Assembly: GCF_000968195.1 (NCBI RefSeq)
Contig: NZ_FO704550.1
Coordinates: 3,534,001 to 3,598,000 of the forward strand
Length of the DNA: 64,000 nt
Direction: 5' to 3'
Source: Xenorhabdus doucetiae
GTDB lineage: Bacteria > Pseudomonadota > Gammaproteobacteria > Enterobacterales > Enterobacteriaceae
Shown: positions 15,727-24,235 of the stretch, piece by piece
Layout: each line of letters opens with the position of its first letter
Numbering within the stretch: the stretch's first letter is position 1
Made by a program: the position numbers and the translations under genes
The notes under the pieces: model-generated
Database searches by the model: none
Told to the model about the DNA's origin: nothing
The model's input: only the letters and a program-made list of their open reading frames with translations

Positions 15727-16974
15727 TCACCGCCGCGCCAATTCTGCCCCATTTTTGAAATACGCCTTAATGCCGGCAAAAATAGATTCCGCCACTTGTT
15801 GCTGGAATTTTGCGGTTTTCAGTTTGCGCTCTTCTTCCAAGTTACTGATAAAGGCCGTTTCTACCAAAATGGAAGGAATATCGGGGGCTTTCAATACCGC
15901 AAATCCCGCCTGATCGACGCTATTTTTATGCAGTTTATTGATTTTGCCCATTCGCTTGAGCACTTCGTTACCGAATTTCAGGCTATCATTGATCGTCGCC
16001 GTTTGAACCAAATCCAACATGGTATGATCCAAATATTTATCGCCACTTTTGCTGACGCCACCAATCAAGTCAGCTTCGTTTTGAGTCTGAGCGAGAAAAC
16101 GGGCGCTATTACTGGTCGCGCCCTTCGTTGAAAGCGCAAACACGGACGATCCCCGTGCAGAACGATTGGTAAAGGCATCGGCATGAATAGAAACAAAGAG
16201 ATCCGCCCGCATTTTACGGGCTTTCGCCACTCTCACCGTCAAAGGAATAAACACATCTTCATTACGCGTCATGTAAACTTTCATGCCCGGCTCACGCTTG
16301 ATAAGCGCCTGTAGACGACGGGCAATTTGCAACACGATATCTTTTTCACGGGTTTTATGTTTTCCAATCGCCCCGGAATCTTCACCGCCATGACCGGGAT
16401 CGAGCATAATCACAATCGGCCGGTCTTTACCTGCCTTGCCCGGTTTGCGTGTTTCCACCGGCAAATGCTGTTCCAAATCCCCACTGTTGTACTCTTCAAG
16501 CAGAGCCAGTAAAGGATCATCAGCCGCATTAACGGCCTTTTTGGGATACAAATCGAGTACCAAACGGTGCTTAAACTTAGCAATTGGCGGTAAGGTAAAA
16601 ATATGCGGAGCGACCGGTTTTTTGATTTCAAACACTAAGCGCACCGTTTTAGGGTTAAATTGCCCGGCTCGCACCAATTTTAAATACGGATCACGCCGCT
16701 GAACCTGCGTCCCCATGCTGCTCAAAATGCTATTAAGCTGGATACCCTGTAAATCAATAACAATACGATTAGGGTTCGTAAGCGAAAACTGACGATATTT
16801 AAGTGGAATATTAGACTCCAGCGTCACTCTGGTATAGCTTGATGCGGGCCAAATACGCACAGCAATGACTTTTGCAGCCGCTGCATGACCTATCGGGCTG
16901 ATACTTAACAACCATACAGCGGCTGCACCTTTCAGTAGGTGACGACGTGAAGCATTATGGCCTGAATGACTCAT
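15727..16974 (-). CDS. amiC: N-acetylmuramoyl-L-alanine amidase AmiC
   Basis: A 415-aa protein (417 in E. coli). The N-terminal Tat signal has SRRHLLKG at residues 9-16; then an AMIN domain (about 35-150) targets it to the septum, followed by a linker and the zinc-dependent Amidase_3 catalytic domain (about 185-410) with MLDPGHGGEDSGAIG and the metal-binding glutamate in VETAFISN. It splits daughter-cell murein at division when activated by NlpD. It is divergent from argA, as in E. coli. Confidence 0.95.
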   Translation of the reverse strand: MSHSGHNASRRHLLKGAAAVWLLSISPIGHAAAAKVIAVRIWPASSYTRVTLESNIPLKYRQFSLTNPNRIVIDLQGIQLNSILSSMGTQVQRRDPYLKLVRAGQFNPKTVRLVFEIKKPVAPHIFTLPPIAKFKHRLVLDLYPKKAVNAADDPLLALLEEYNSGDLEQHLPVETRKPGKAGKDRPIVIMLDPGHGGEDSGAIGKHKTREKDIVLQIARRLQALIKREPGMKVYMTRNEDVFIPLTVRVAKARKMRADLFVSIHADAFTNRSARGSSVFALSTKGATSNSARFLAQTQNEADLIGGVSKSGDKYLDHTMLDLVQTATINDSLKFGNEVLKRMGKINKLHKNSVDQAGFAVLKAPDIPSILVETAFISNLEEERKLKTAKFQQQVAESIFAGIKAYFKNGAELARR

Positions 16975-17110
16975 CGGTTATTCCATTTAAAAACAACGAA
17001 ACGCAGTAATTTTTGCCAAACATAATGTTCGGCGGGGGGAGACTCTAATTAATTAGCGAACATCTGTCATCAAAAAATGTGCTTTTTGATCCCCTCAATA
17101 AATTCCCATA

Positions 17111-17180
17111 ATAGCGATACACTCAATTTATGGGACTTCCCTACTCCTCTCGACGCGAGGGGTAAGAAAGTGATCTACGG
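17111..17180 (+). repeat. Dispersed hairpin repeat, copy A
   Basis: About 70 bases starting ATAGCGATACACTCAA and containing the hairpin TACTCCTCTCG / GCGAGGGGTA, then a CTACGG end. A second copy with the same layout lies at 45050-45120. It occupies the amiC-argA intergenic region and looks like a small nonautonomous or REP/ERIC-like element. Confidence 0.6.
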
Positions 17181-17265
17181 TGTTGCAAAGTCATTTAGTT
17201 TATTTATACCAATATAAATAATAACGTTATTTTTATCCATATTTCCCCTTGCCATTTCCCTGTAA

Positions 17266-17304
17266 AAACAATAAAAATACAAAAAATACGAATAAATATT
17301 CATC
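17266..17304. promoter_or_regulatory. Tandem ARG boxes upstream of argA
   Basis: Two 18-bp sites with cores ACAATAAAAATACA (17268-17281) and CGAATAAATATTCA (17289-17302). The second differs from the ArgR consensus TGAAT-N4-ATTCA at one position, the first at three. They are separated by 3 bp as 18-mers, the standard spacing for ArgR hexamer binding. Their location just before the argA start implies arginine-dependent repression. Confidence 0.72.
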
Positions 17305-17317
17305 CGGAGAGGGTTTC

Positions 17318-18643
17318 ATGAAAGAGCGCAGTATCGAATTGGTTGAAGTCTTCCGTCACTCGGTGCCGTATATCAATGCACATCGGGGTAAAACCTTTGT
17401 CATTATGCTCGGCGGTGAAGCCATCGCCCATGATAATTTCGCCAATATTGTTAACGATATTGGATTACTGCATCATCTGGGTATTCGTTTAATCGTCGTT
17501 TATGGCGCGCGGCCACAAATTGAACAAAATATTGCCGAACATCACTACCCATCGGTTTACCATAAACACACCAGAGTCACCGATGCCAAGACACTGGATT
17601 TAGTCAAACAGGCAGCCGGCCTATTGCAACTGGAGATTACGGCGCGTCTTTCCATGAGCTTGAACAATACACCATTACAAGGCGCCAATATCAATGTTGT
17701 CAGCGGAAATTTTGTTATCGCCCAACCTCTGGGAATTGATGACGGCATCGATTATTGCCATAGTGGCAGAGTCCGCCGGATTGATGAGAAAGCGATCAAC
17801 CAACAATTGGATAATGATACTATCGTGCTGATTGGGCCGGTTGCGGTTTCTGTGACAGGAGAAAGTTTCAATCTCACTTCCGAAGAAATTGCCACTCAAT
17901 TGGCGATCAAATTAAAAGCTGAAAAATTCATTGGGTTTTGTTCATCTCAGGGCGTGCTTGACGTTGAAGGCAATACGTTATCAGAGATGTTTCCCAATGA
18001 AGGCGAAGTTCATCTGCACGCATTGGAAAATGCCGGGGATTATCATTCAGGCACCGTGCGTTTTTTAAGGGGAGCGATCAAAGCCTGCCGCCGTGGTGTT
18101 CGTCGCAGCCATTTGATCAGCTATCAAGAAAATGGTTCATTGGTGCAAGAGTTATTTTCCCGCGAAGGCATCGGCACGCAAATCGTAATGGAGCGTTCTG
18201 AACAGATACGCCGTGCCAATATCAATGATATCGGTGGCATTCTGGCGCTGATTCGCCCACTGGAACAACAAGGCATTTTGGTGCGCCGTTCACGTGAACA
18301 ACTGGAAATGGAAATTGATAACTTCACCCTGATAGAGCTTGATAATGTCACTATTGCCTGTGCTGCACTGTATGCCTATCCTGATGAAAAAATCGGGGAA
18401 ATGGCCTGCGTTGCGGTGCACCCAGATTACCGAAGCTCTTCTCGCGGGGAAATATTGCTCAATGCCATTTCCAACCAGGCTAAACAGGGCGGACTGGAAA
18501 AACTTTTTGTGCTCACAACACGCAGTATTCACTGGTTTCAAGAGAAAGGTTTTGAACCCGCAGAAATAGAGATGTTGCCCGTGGAAAAACAGGCGCTGTA
18601 TAACTACCAGCGCCGTTCCAAGATCTTGATGCTGAATTTATAG
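17318..18643 (+). CDS. argA: N-acetylglutamate synthase ArgA
   Basis: A protein of 441 aa (443 in E. coli) when started at ATG 17318, preceded by CCGGAGAGGG. An amino-acid-kinase-like domain (about 25-290; FVIMLGGEAIAHDNF, VYGARPQIE) senses arginine, and a C-terminal GNAT acetyltransferase domain (about 295-440; ACVAVHPDYRSSSRGE) catalyses acetyl transfer from acetyl-CoA to glutamate, the first step of arginine synthesis. Two ARG boxes upstream indicate ArgR control. An in-frame start at 17249 would translate through the ARG boxes and is unlikely. Confidence 0.96.
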   Translation: MKERSIELVEVFRHSVPYINAHRGKTFVIMLGGEAIAHDNFANIVNDIGLLHHLGIRLIVVYGARPQIEQNIAEHHYPSVYHKHTRVTDAKTLDLVKQAAGLLQLEITARLSMSLNNTPLQGANINVVSGNFVIAQPLGIDDGIDYCHSGRVRRIDEKAINQQLDNDTIVLIGPVAVSVTGESFNLTSEEIATQLAIKLKAEKFIGFCSSQGVLDVEGNTLSEMFPNEGEVHLHALENAGDYHSGTVRFLRGAIKACRRGVRRSHLISYQENGSLVQELFSREGIGTQIVMERSEQIRRANINDIGGILALIRPLEQQGILVRRSREQLEMEIDNFTLIELDNVTIACAALYAYPDEKIGEMACVAVHPDYRSSSRGEILLNAISNQAKQGGLEKLFVLTTRSIHWFQEKGFEPAEIEMLPVEKQALYNYQRRSKILMLNL

Positions 18644-18671
18644 GCTTATTAGCCTTAGACTCTGCGCTTTT

Positions 18672-20588
18672 TTATTGCGGGTTGAGCCACTCGGCCAGCC
18701 CGCTTCGCCGTTGTGTTGTTGTCGCCACAGCCTTATCCAACACGGGCTTATGGGCATAAATCGTTAATTTTTCCCGCGCCCGCGTCAGTGCGGTATAGAC
18801 CAATTCCCGACTGATTATCGGTGAGTATTGGGTCGGTAAGACCAAGGCCGTATGCTCAAATTCCGACCCTTGAGATTTATGCACCGTCATCACATACGCC
18901 GTCTCATGTTGAGGTAATCGGCTTGGCTGGAAGCCTTTAATCTGCCCATCAGACAACTGGAAATAGGCTTTCAGCTCATTATTCTGATTGTTGAGCATAA
19001 TCCCGATATCGCCGTTAAACAGCCCAAGCGTACTGTCATTACGCAATATCATAATCGGACGCCCGACATAACCCCGGCTCTCCACATTTTTGGGCAGCGT
19101 AATCATGCCTTGCCGGTGCAGTAATTGTTCCACCCGCTGATTCATCCCCGTCACACCAAACGGGCCTTCCCTTAACGCGCACAACAAGCGAAAACGGTTA
19201 AACTCCGCCAAAATGGTTTTTTCTGCTGCCCGTTCATTGACCATCGCCAAATAGGGGTAATACCCCGCAGCGGTTTCCGCCAACAGGCGTTGATAATCTG
19301 CATCCTCTGCAAGGGGATAAAAAGTGACATCAGGAAAAGAGTGATTCAGCACCGCTGCGACTCCCGCGCGATCCCCCTGATTCACCGCAGAGGCCAATTG
19401 CCCAATACCAGACGCAGAGTTGAAACGATAGCTTTTGCGCAACAGGCACAGGCAATCCCGCACGGCTGGCGCATTTTCACCGGAAATTGAGGTGGAATAA
19501 GCGGTTAACGGGCACCCGGTCAATCGCCCCAACTGTTCAGCACGTTCGGCGCTATAACCCTGTTCAGCGAAACGACAAATATCCCCCAATACCGCTCCGG
19601 CTTCAACCGAGGCAAGCTGGTCTTTATCCCCCAAGAAAATCACTTTCGCCTGCGACGGCAAAGCCTCAATCAAGTGAGCCATCATCGGTAAATCCACCAT
19701 TGAGGCTTCATCGATGATCAAAATATCCAGGGAGAGTGGATTATCACGACCATAACGCAATTTCTGGCTATCCGGTTGTGCCCCCAATAAGCGATGAAGA
19801 GTTTGCGCCTGTTCTGGAATGCTGCGCCACTGTTCTGGCGTCAAATCCAGTTTTTTGACCGCTTCCCTCAGCGATTCAGTCAACCTTGCCGCCGCCTTGC
19901 CGGTGGGTGCCGCCAATTGAATCGTTAATTTTTTCCCTTCATGCAATTTAATCAGGGCAGCCAATAATTTAGCCACTGTCGTGGTTTTTCCGGTTCCCGG
20001 CCCGCCAGAGATCACCGAAATACGGCGGGTGACCGCCACTGCCGCCGCCACTTTCTGCCAATCGATTTCCCCACCAGCAGTGACACCAAAAAGATCATCC
20101 AGGATGCGACGTAACTGGATTTCATCAAGGGCAGTTTGATCATGAGCGGTTGGGTCAAAAGCCTCAGTCAACGCCACCGCAGCAAAAAAATCCGCCACCC
20201 GCCGTTCACTTTGCCACATGCGTTGTAAATAGAGGCGGTAACCCGTTTCCCTCTGATGAGTCAGGATCATCGGTGCCGGAGATTCCCCCGCACTCACCGC
20301 CGGGCTGGCCTGCAAGACCGCCAGAATCTGCGCTTGACCGGGTTCCCCGACCAAAGACCAAAGCGATGCTGCTAATTCCGGTTGCCGGCCGTCAAAAAAA
20401 TATTTCGGCGCAATCCGCTCCAGCGGCAAACAGACATGCCCCGCGCCTGATTCAGCACTTAACAGTGCCGTAATCAACAGTAACAGCGGATTTTCATCCT
20501 CGATCATCGCATAAGCAAATTGCACATCCAAAGGACGCAGCAGCTTCTGGCTCACTGCTTGTTGCAATAATGACATCATGGCACTCAT
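18672..20588 (-). CDS. recD: Exodeoxyribonuclease V subunit RecD
   Basis: An SF1 5'-3' helicase of 638 aa (about 608 in E. coli). It has Walker A ISGGPGTGKTTTV, Walker B LIIDEASMVDLPM, motif III FLGDKDQLASVEAG and the C-terminal TVHKSQGSEF and VYTALTRARE motifs. It is the fast motor of RecBCD and tethers nuclease regulation at Chi. The ATG overlaps the recB stop (ATGA). The extra length lies mainly in the N-terminal half and the region before motif IV. Confidence 0.95.
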   Translation of the reverse strand: MSAMMSLLQQAVSQKLLRPLDVQFAYAMIEDENPLLLLITALLSAESGAGHVCLPLERIAPKYFFDGRQPELAASLWSLVGEPGQAQILAVLQASPAVSAGESPAPMILTHQRETGYRLYLQRMWQSERRVADFFAAVALTEAFDPTAHDQTALDEIQLRRILDDLFGVTAGGEIDWQKVAAAVAVTRRISVISGGPGTGKTTTVAKLLAALIKLHEGKKLTIQLAAPTGKAAARLTESLREAVKKLDLTPEQWRSIPEQAQTLHRLLGAQPDSQKLRYGRDNPLSLDILIIDEASMVDLPMMAHLIEALPSQAKVIFLGDKDQLASVEAGAVLGDICRFAEQGYSAERAEQLGRLTGCPLTAYSTSISGENAPAVRDCLCLLRKSYRFNSASGIGQLASAVNQGDRAGVAAVLNHSFPDVTFYPLAEDADYQRLLAETAAGYYPYLAMVNERAAEKTILAEFNRFRLLCALREGPFGVTGMNQRVEQLLHRQGMITLPKNVESRGYVGRPIMILRNDSTLGLFNGDIGIMLNNQNNELKAYFQLSDGQIKGFQPSRLPQHETAYVMTVHKSQGSEFEHTALVLPTQYSPIISRELVYTALTRAREKLTIYAHKPVLDKAVATTTQRRSGLAEWLNPQ

Positions 20589-23500
20589 ACGCTTTGTTCC
20601 TCATCAACAGCACGAAAAAGCGTATCCAGTTGGTCAATAAATTCAAAGGGAGGCAAGTAGTGGTAAATGCCATGCCCAGGGTTATCTTTATCAATGCCAC
20701 GCAGAAACAGATAGATCACGCCGCCAAAATGTCGGCGGTAATCATAATCGGCCAGCCGGTGACGCAAATAGCGGTGCAGCGCCAGAGTATAAAGCTGATA
20801 CTGAAAATCGTAACGATGTTCGATTATGGCGCTTGCCATTGCTTCTCGCGTATATGACTGGCTGTTCTCCCCTAACCAGTTCGATTTGTAATCCACGACG
20901 TAAAACTTATCTTGCCAGCAAAAAACCAAGTCAATAAAACCTTTTAACATGCCCTTGACTTGCTGGAAGGACAACGGTGCACATTGCGCAGACAGCGGAT
21001 CATAACGACGGGTCAGCTTATCCATTTCCTTTGCATGCAATAGCTTATCCACGGGCAGGTAAAACTGCATTTCACTTTGCCGGAGGTGGCGAGGCACACG
21101 GGCAAGTTGCATGCCCTGCTCATTCAGCTCTGCGCACAGGATATCCTTCATCCACGGTGCCAATACGGGCGCCCAATTTTCATCGAATCCTGTCGCAGTC
21201 AGTTTTTCCGCCAACCACGCCTGATCCGGAGGATGAGCGAAATCCAGATCTTCCAGAATACTGTGCAAAAAGGTGCCCGCAGATGCCCCACGGGGAAAAG
21301 TATGTGGCGTCATCTGTAATGCCTGTTCTCCCTGCTTTTCACCACGCGCCTCAATATCCAGCTTCGGAGAAATAGATTGCACAATCACATCGACTGATTC
21401 GCCCAATGCCCCTGCATAAGCTGAGGAAGTCACGGGAGAAGCGGAATGTTGTAACCCCGAATAACTCGTCACCCGCCAGTCATCCCGAACGGCACGCCGT
21501 AATTTTCTGGCTGCCAGCGACAGACTATTTTCACCCTGTGAACGCCATTGTGAGTCAGTAATCTCTCCCAGCCGCTTGACTTCTATGCTGTTATCGCCGC
21601 AGTCATCGGCAAGCTCATTCAAACTGTTCACCAATAGCGCTGCATCACCTTGCTGCCCCTTTTGCAGCAGGTAGCCAAGGGCAGACAGGTGCAAATCCGT
21701 GTCGCCGGCTTTCCCTCGATTCCCTTTGATAAGCGGAGCCACACCCACGCTACAGTGATAAACTGACCGCGTTAATGCCACATAGAGCAACCGTAAATCC
21801 TCCGCCAGGCGCTCTTCATCCGCCAGCTCCAGGGCTTTTTTCAGCATTTCATCGTCATGGGAAATATTGAGGTGTGCCTCAAAGTTATGGCGATCATGAT
21901 AAACAGCCTGCTTTTGCTTCCTGTAACCACAAATAAAAGGCAGGCAAACCAATGGATATTCCAGCCCTTTAGATTTATGGATGGTACAGATCTGCACCAG
22001 ATGCCGATCACTCTCCAGCCGCAGTTGCTGGTTTTCTGATTGCGGGTCAGGGCGTGAAATTTGTTGCGCCAGCCAGCGGGCTACGGCGTGTTCGCTATCT
22101 AATTGCTGAGAAATTTCCTGCAATAATTCACCAATGTGCATGATATCGGTCAGCCGGCGTTCGCCGTCATCACCTGCCAGCAGGTTTTCGGCTATCCGGT
22201 ATTTCACCATGACCGCCCGCAGCATCGGTAATACGCCGCGGGTACGCCATAAACGGGCATAACCATCAAATTCATCAACCAGACGATCCCACGCCGCTTC
22301 GTCGTGATTCAACTGATCAATTTGTTGTGCACTCAAACCAAATAAACTGCTGGCTAAGGCACTTCTCAATTCACGTGCTTTTTCCGGCGCCAGTACGGCC
22401 TGTAACAACCACAGCAAATCTTTCGCTTCTGGCGTATCAAACACACTTTCTCGATTGGAAAGATAAACCGAGGGTATCTTTAGCGCATGCAATTCCTTAC
22501 GGATCAAAGAAGCTTCCCGGCGATCACGCACCAACACCGTAATATCTGCCGCCATCACCGGACGTGGTTTATCTTTGGCCTGATATAAAAGTGCCGTCCC
22601 TTGTTGCCCGGCCTGTAACCAATCCCGTATTTGGGCAGCACACTGGCGGGCCATGCTCTGTTCATATTCTCCTTTGGAAACCCCTTCACCCGACTGTAAC
22701 CAAAATCGCAAAGCTGTTTGGTCTTCCCCATGCAGGGAAAATTTCAGACCATGATTTTTCTCTGCGGCATTCACGTTAATAAAAGGGATCTGTCCAAACA
22801 AAAATGGCTGTTCCGGGCGGGAAAACAGTTTATTGACCGCTTGCACCATTGAGGCGGAAGAACGCCAGTTCGTTTCCAGCGTGTAATGCGCTTTAACGTT
22901 CGAGCGGGCGCGAATATAGGTAAAAATATCAGCCCCGCGAAACGCATAAATCGCTTGTTTGGGATCACCAATAAACAACAAACCATTTTCTGGTGATTGA
23001 TTCTCTGGTGATGGATTATCTGGTGATCGATCGCCATAGATGGCCTGAAAAATGCGATATTGTTGCGGGTCAGTATCCTGAAACTCATCGATCATGGCGA
23101 CGGGATAGCGCTGGCGAATAGTAGCCGCAAGCTGCTCGCCGCCTGCCCGCTGCAAAGCACTGTCCAGACGGGTCAGCAGATCATCAAATCCCATGTAACC
23201 CCGTAGCCGTTTCTCTTGATCCACGGACTGGCGAACTTCCACGATCGCTTTGGCGATGATGATATCTTTCAAGGTCAGCGGCTGTTGATATAAACCCTCA
23301 ATCGCGTCAAACAGAGGATGCCGCGGCGCTTCGCCTTTTTTGGTCTTTTCTGACAAGCGCGACTGACAAAATTTATCCAACTCTTTGGGTAACTGGTAAT
23401 CGTTGGTCGGCGATTTAGCCCATTCAGAAACACTGTGCAACCAATTGGGCAAATGCTTTTTGCTGTAGCTACGCTTATCAACACCGGAGTCAGCAATCAG

Positions 23501-24235
23501 TTTCTCTAACCCGGCAGCGGCATCATTCCACTGACTCTTTAGCGAATCAATCTGCTCAATGATTTTCTGATGGCGGCTAAACAGCGTTTCATTACTATCA
23601 GGTGCATTGACAATATACGGCATATCCCCGTGCAAATAGTCCGCAATCTCTTTCAATAAGGCTTCCGGCCCACTCCATATCCGGCTGATTTCCGCCGCGA
23701 TGGGCAGTGGTAGGGGATAACAGTGACGCCGCCAAAAATCAGCACAGCCCTGTTTACGTAACTGACTTTCATCCTGAATTAACGTTTGATCAAACAGGAC
23801 ACCAGACTCAAACGCATTATGTACCAACATGCGCTGGCAAAAACCGTGAATGGTATAAATCGCCGCCTCATCCATCTGACGTTCAGCAGCCAATAACCAA
23901 CTGGCCGCACTTTCTTTGTCAGTAATTTCATTCAGCAGTTGCTGATAAATCGGATCACTAACCGCCGTTTTTTCCCGGATACAAGCCAGGCGGAGTTGGT
24001 GGATGTTTTCGCGGATACGTCCACGCAACTCCCCCGTCGCCGCTTCCGTAAACGTCACCACCAAAATCTCTTCGACATTCAGCGGCCGGGAAAAGGCGGC
24101 AGAGCCGCCCAATCCCAGTAGCAGACGAAGATACAACACGCCTATCGTATACGTCTTTCCCGTCCCGGCTGAAGCTTCGATCAGCCGCTGACCATACAGC
24201 GGCAGTGTTAACGGGTTAAGTTTATCTTTGCTCAC
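20585..24235 (-). CDS. recB: Exodeoxyribonuclease V subunit RecB
   Basis: A protein of 1216 aa, some 35 longer than E. coli RecB. The SF1A helicase motifs are IEASAGTGKTYTIGVLY (Walker A), IDEFQDTDPQQYRIF, GDPKQAIYAFRGADIF, CTIHKSKGLEYPLV and RLLYVALTRSVYH. The C-terminal nuclease domain has GFIDLVFCWQDKFYVVDYKS with the Mg-binding Asp and Lys. RecBCD unwinds and degrades DNA from double-strand ends and loads RecA after Chi. The start is GTG in a GTGA overlap with ptrA. Part of the extra length is a triplicated 15-bp unit just before motif III (see 22989-23033). Confidence 0.96.
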   Translation of the reverse strand: MSKDKLNPLTLPLYGQRLIEASAGTGKTYTIGVLYLRLLLGLGGSAAFSRPLNVEEILVVTFTEAATGELRGRIRENIHQLRLACIREKTAVSDPIYQQLLNEITDKESAASWLLAAERQMDEAAIYTIHGFCQRMLVHNAFESGVLFDQTLIQDESQLRKQGCADFWRRHCYPLPLPIAAEISRIWSGPEALLKEIADYLHGDMPYIVNAPDSNETLFSRHQKIIEQIDSLKSQWNDAAAGLEKLIADSGVDKRSYSKKHLPNWLHSVSEWAKSPTNDYQLPKELDKFCQSRLSEKTKKGEAPRHPLFDAIEGLYQQPLTLKDIIIAKAIVEVRQSVDQEKRLRGYMGFDDLLTRLDSALQRAGGEQLAATIRQRYPVAMIDEFQDTDPQQYRIFQAIYGDRSPDNPSPENQSPENGLLFIGDPKQAIYAFRGADIFTYIRARSNVKAHYTLETNWRSSASMVQAVNKLFSRPEQPFLFGQIPFINVNAAEKNHGLKFSLHGEDQTALRFWLQSGEGVSKGEYEQSMARQCAAQIRDWLQAGQQGTALLYQAKDKPRPVMAADITVLVRDRREASLIRKELHALKIPSVYLSNRESVFDTPEAKDLLWLLQAVLAPEKARELRSALASSLFGLSAQQIDQLNHDEAAWDRLVDEFDGYARLWRTRGVLPMLRAVMVKYRIAENLLAGDDGERRLTDIMHIGELLQEISQQLDSEHAVARWLAQQISRPDPQSENQQLRLESDRHLVQICTIHKSKGLEYPLVCLPFICGYRKQKQAVYHDRHNFEAHLNISHDDEMLKKALELADEERLAEDLRLLYVALTRSVYHCSVGVAPLIKGNRGKAGDTDLHLSALGYLLQKGQQGDAALLVNSLNELADDCGDNSIEVKRLGEITDSQWRSQGENSLSLAARKLRRAVRDDWRVTSYSGLQHSASPVTSSAYAGALGESVDVIVQSISPKLDIEARGEKQGEQALQMTPHTFPRGASAGTFLHSILEDLDFAHPPDQAWLAEKLTATGFDENWAPVLAPWMKDILCAELNEQGMQLARVPRHLRQSEMQFYLPVDKLLHAKEMDKLTRRYDPLSAQCAPLSFQQVKGMLKGFIDLVFCWQDKFYVVDYKSNWLGENSQSYTREAMASAIIEHRYDFQYQLYTLALHRYLRHRLADYDYRRHFGGVIYLFLRGIDKDNPGHGIYHYLPPFEFIDQLDTLFRAVDEEQSV
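22989..23033. repeat. In-frame 3 x 15-bp tandem repeat inside recB
   Basis: Three adjacent 15-base units beginning TCTGGTGAT (22989, 23004, 23019) encode SPDNP-SPENQ-SPENG on the minus strand. They lie between the DEFQDTDPQQYR motif and GDPKQAIY in RecB, at a surface loop absent from E. coli RecB. The reading frame is kept. Confidence 0.8.
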
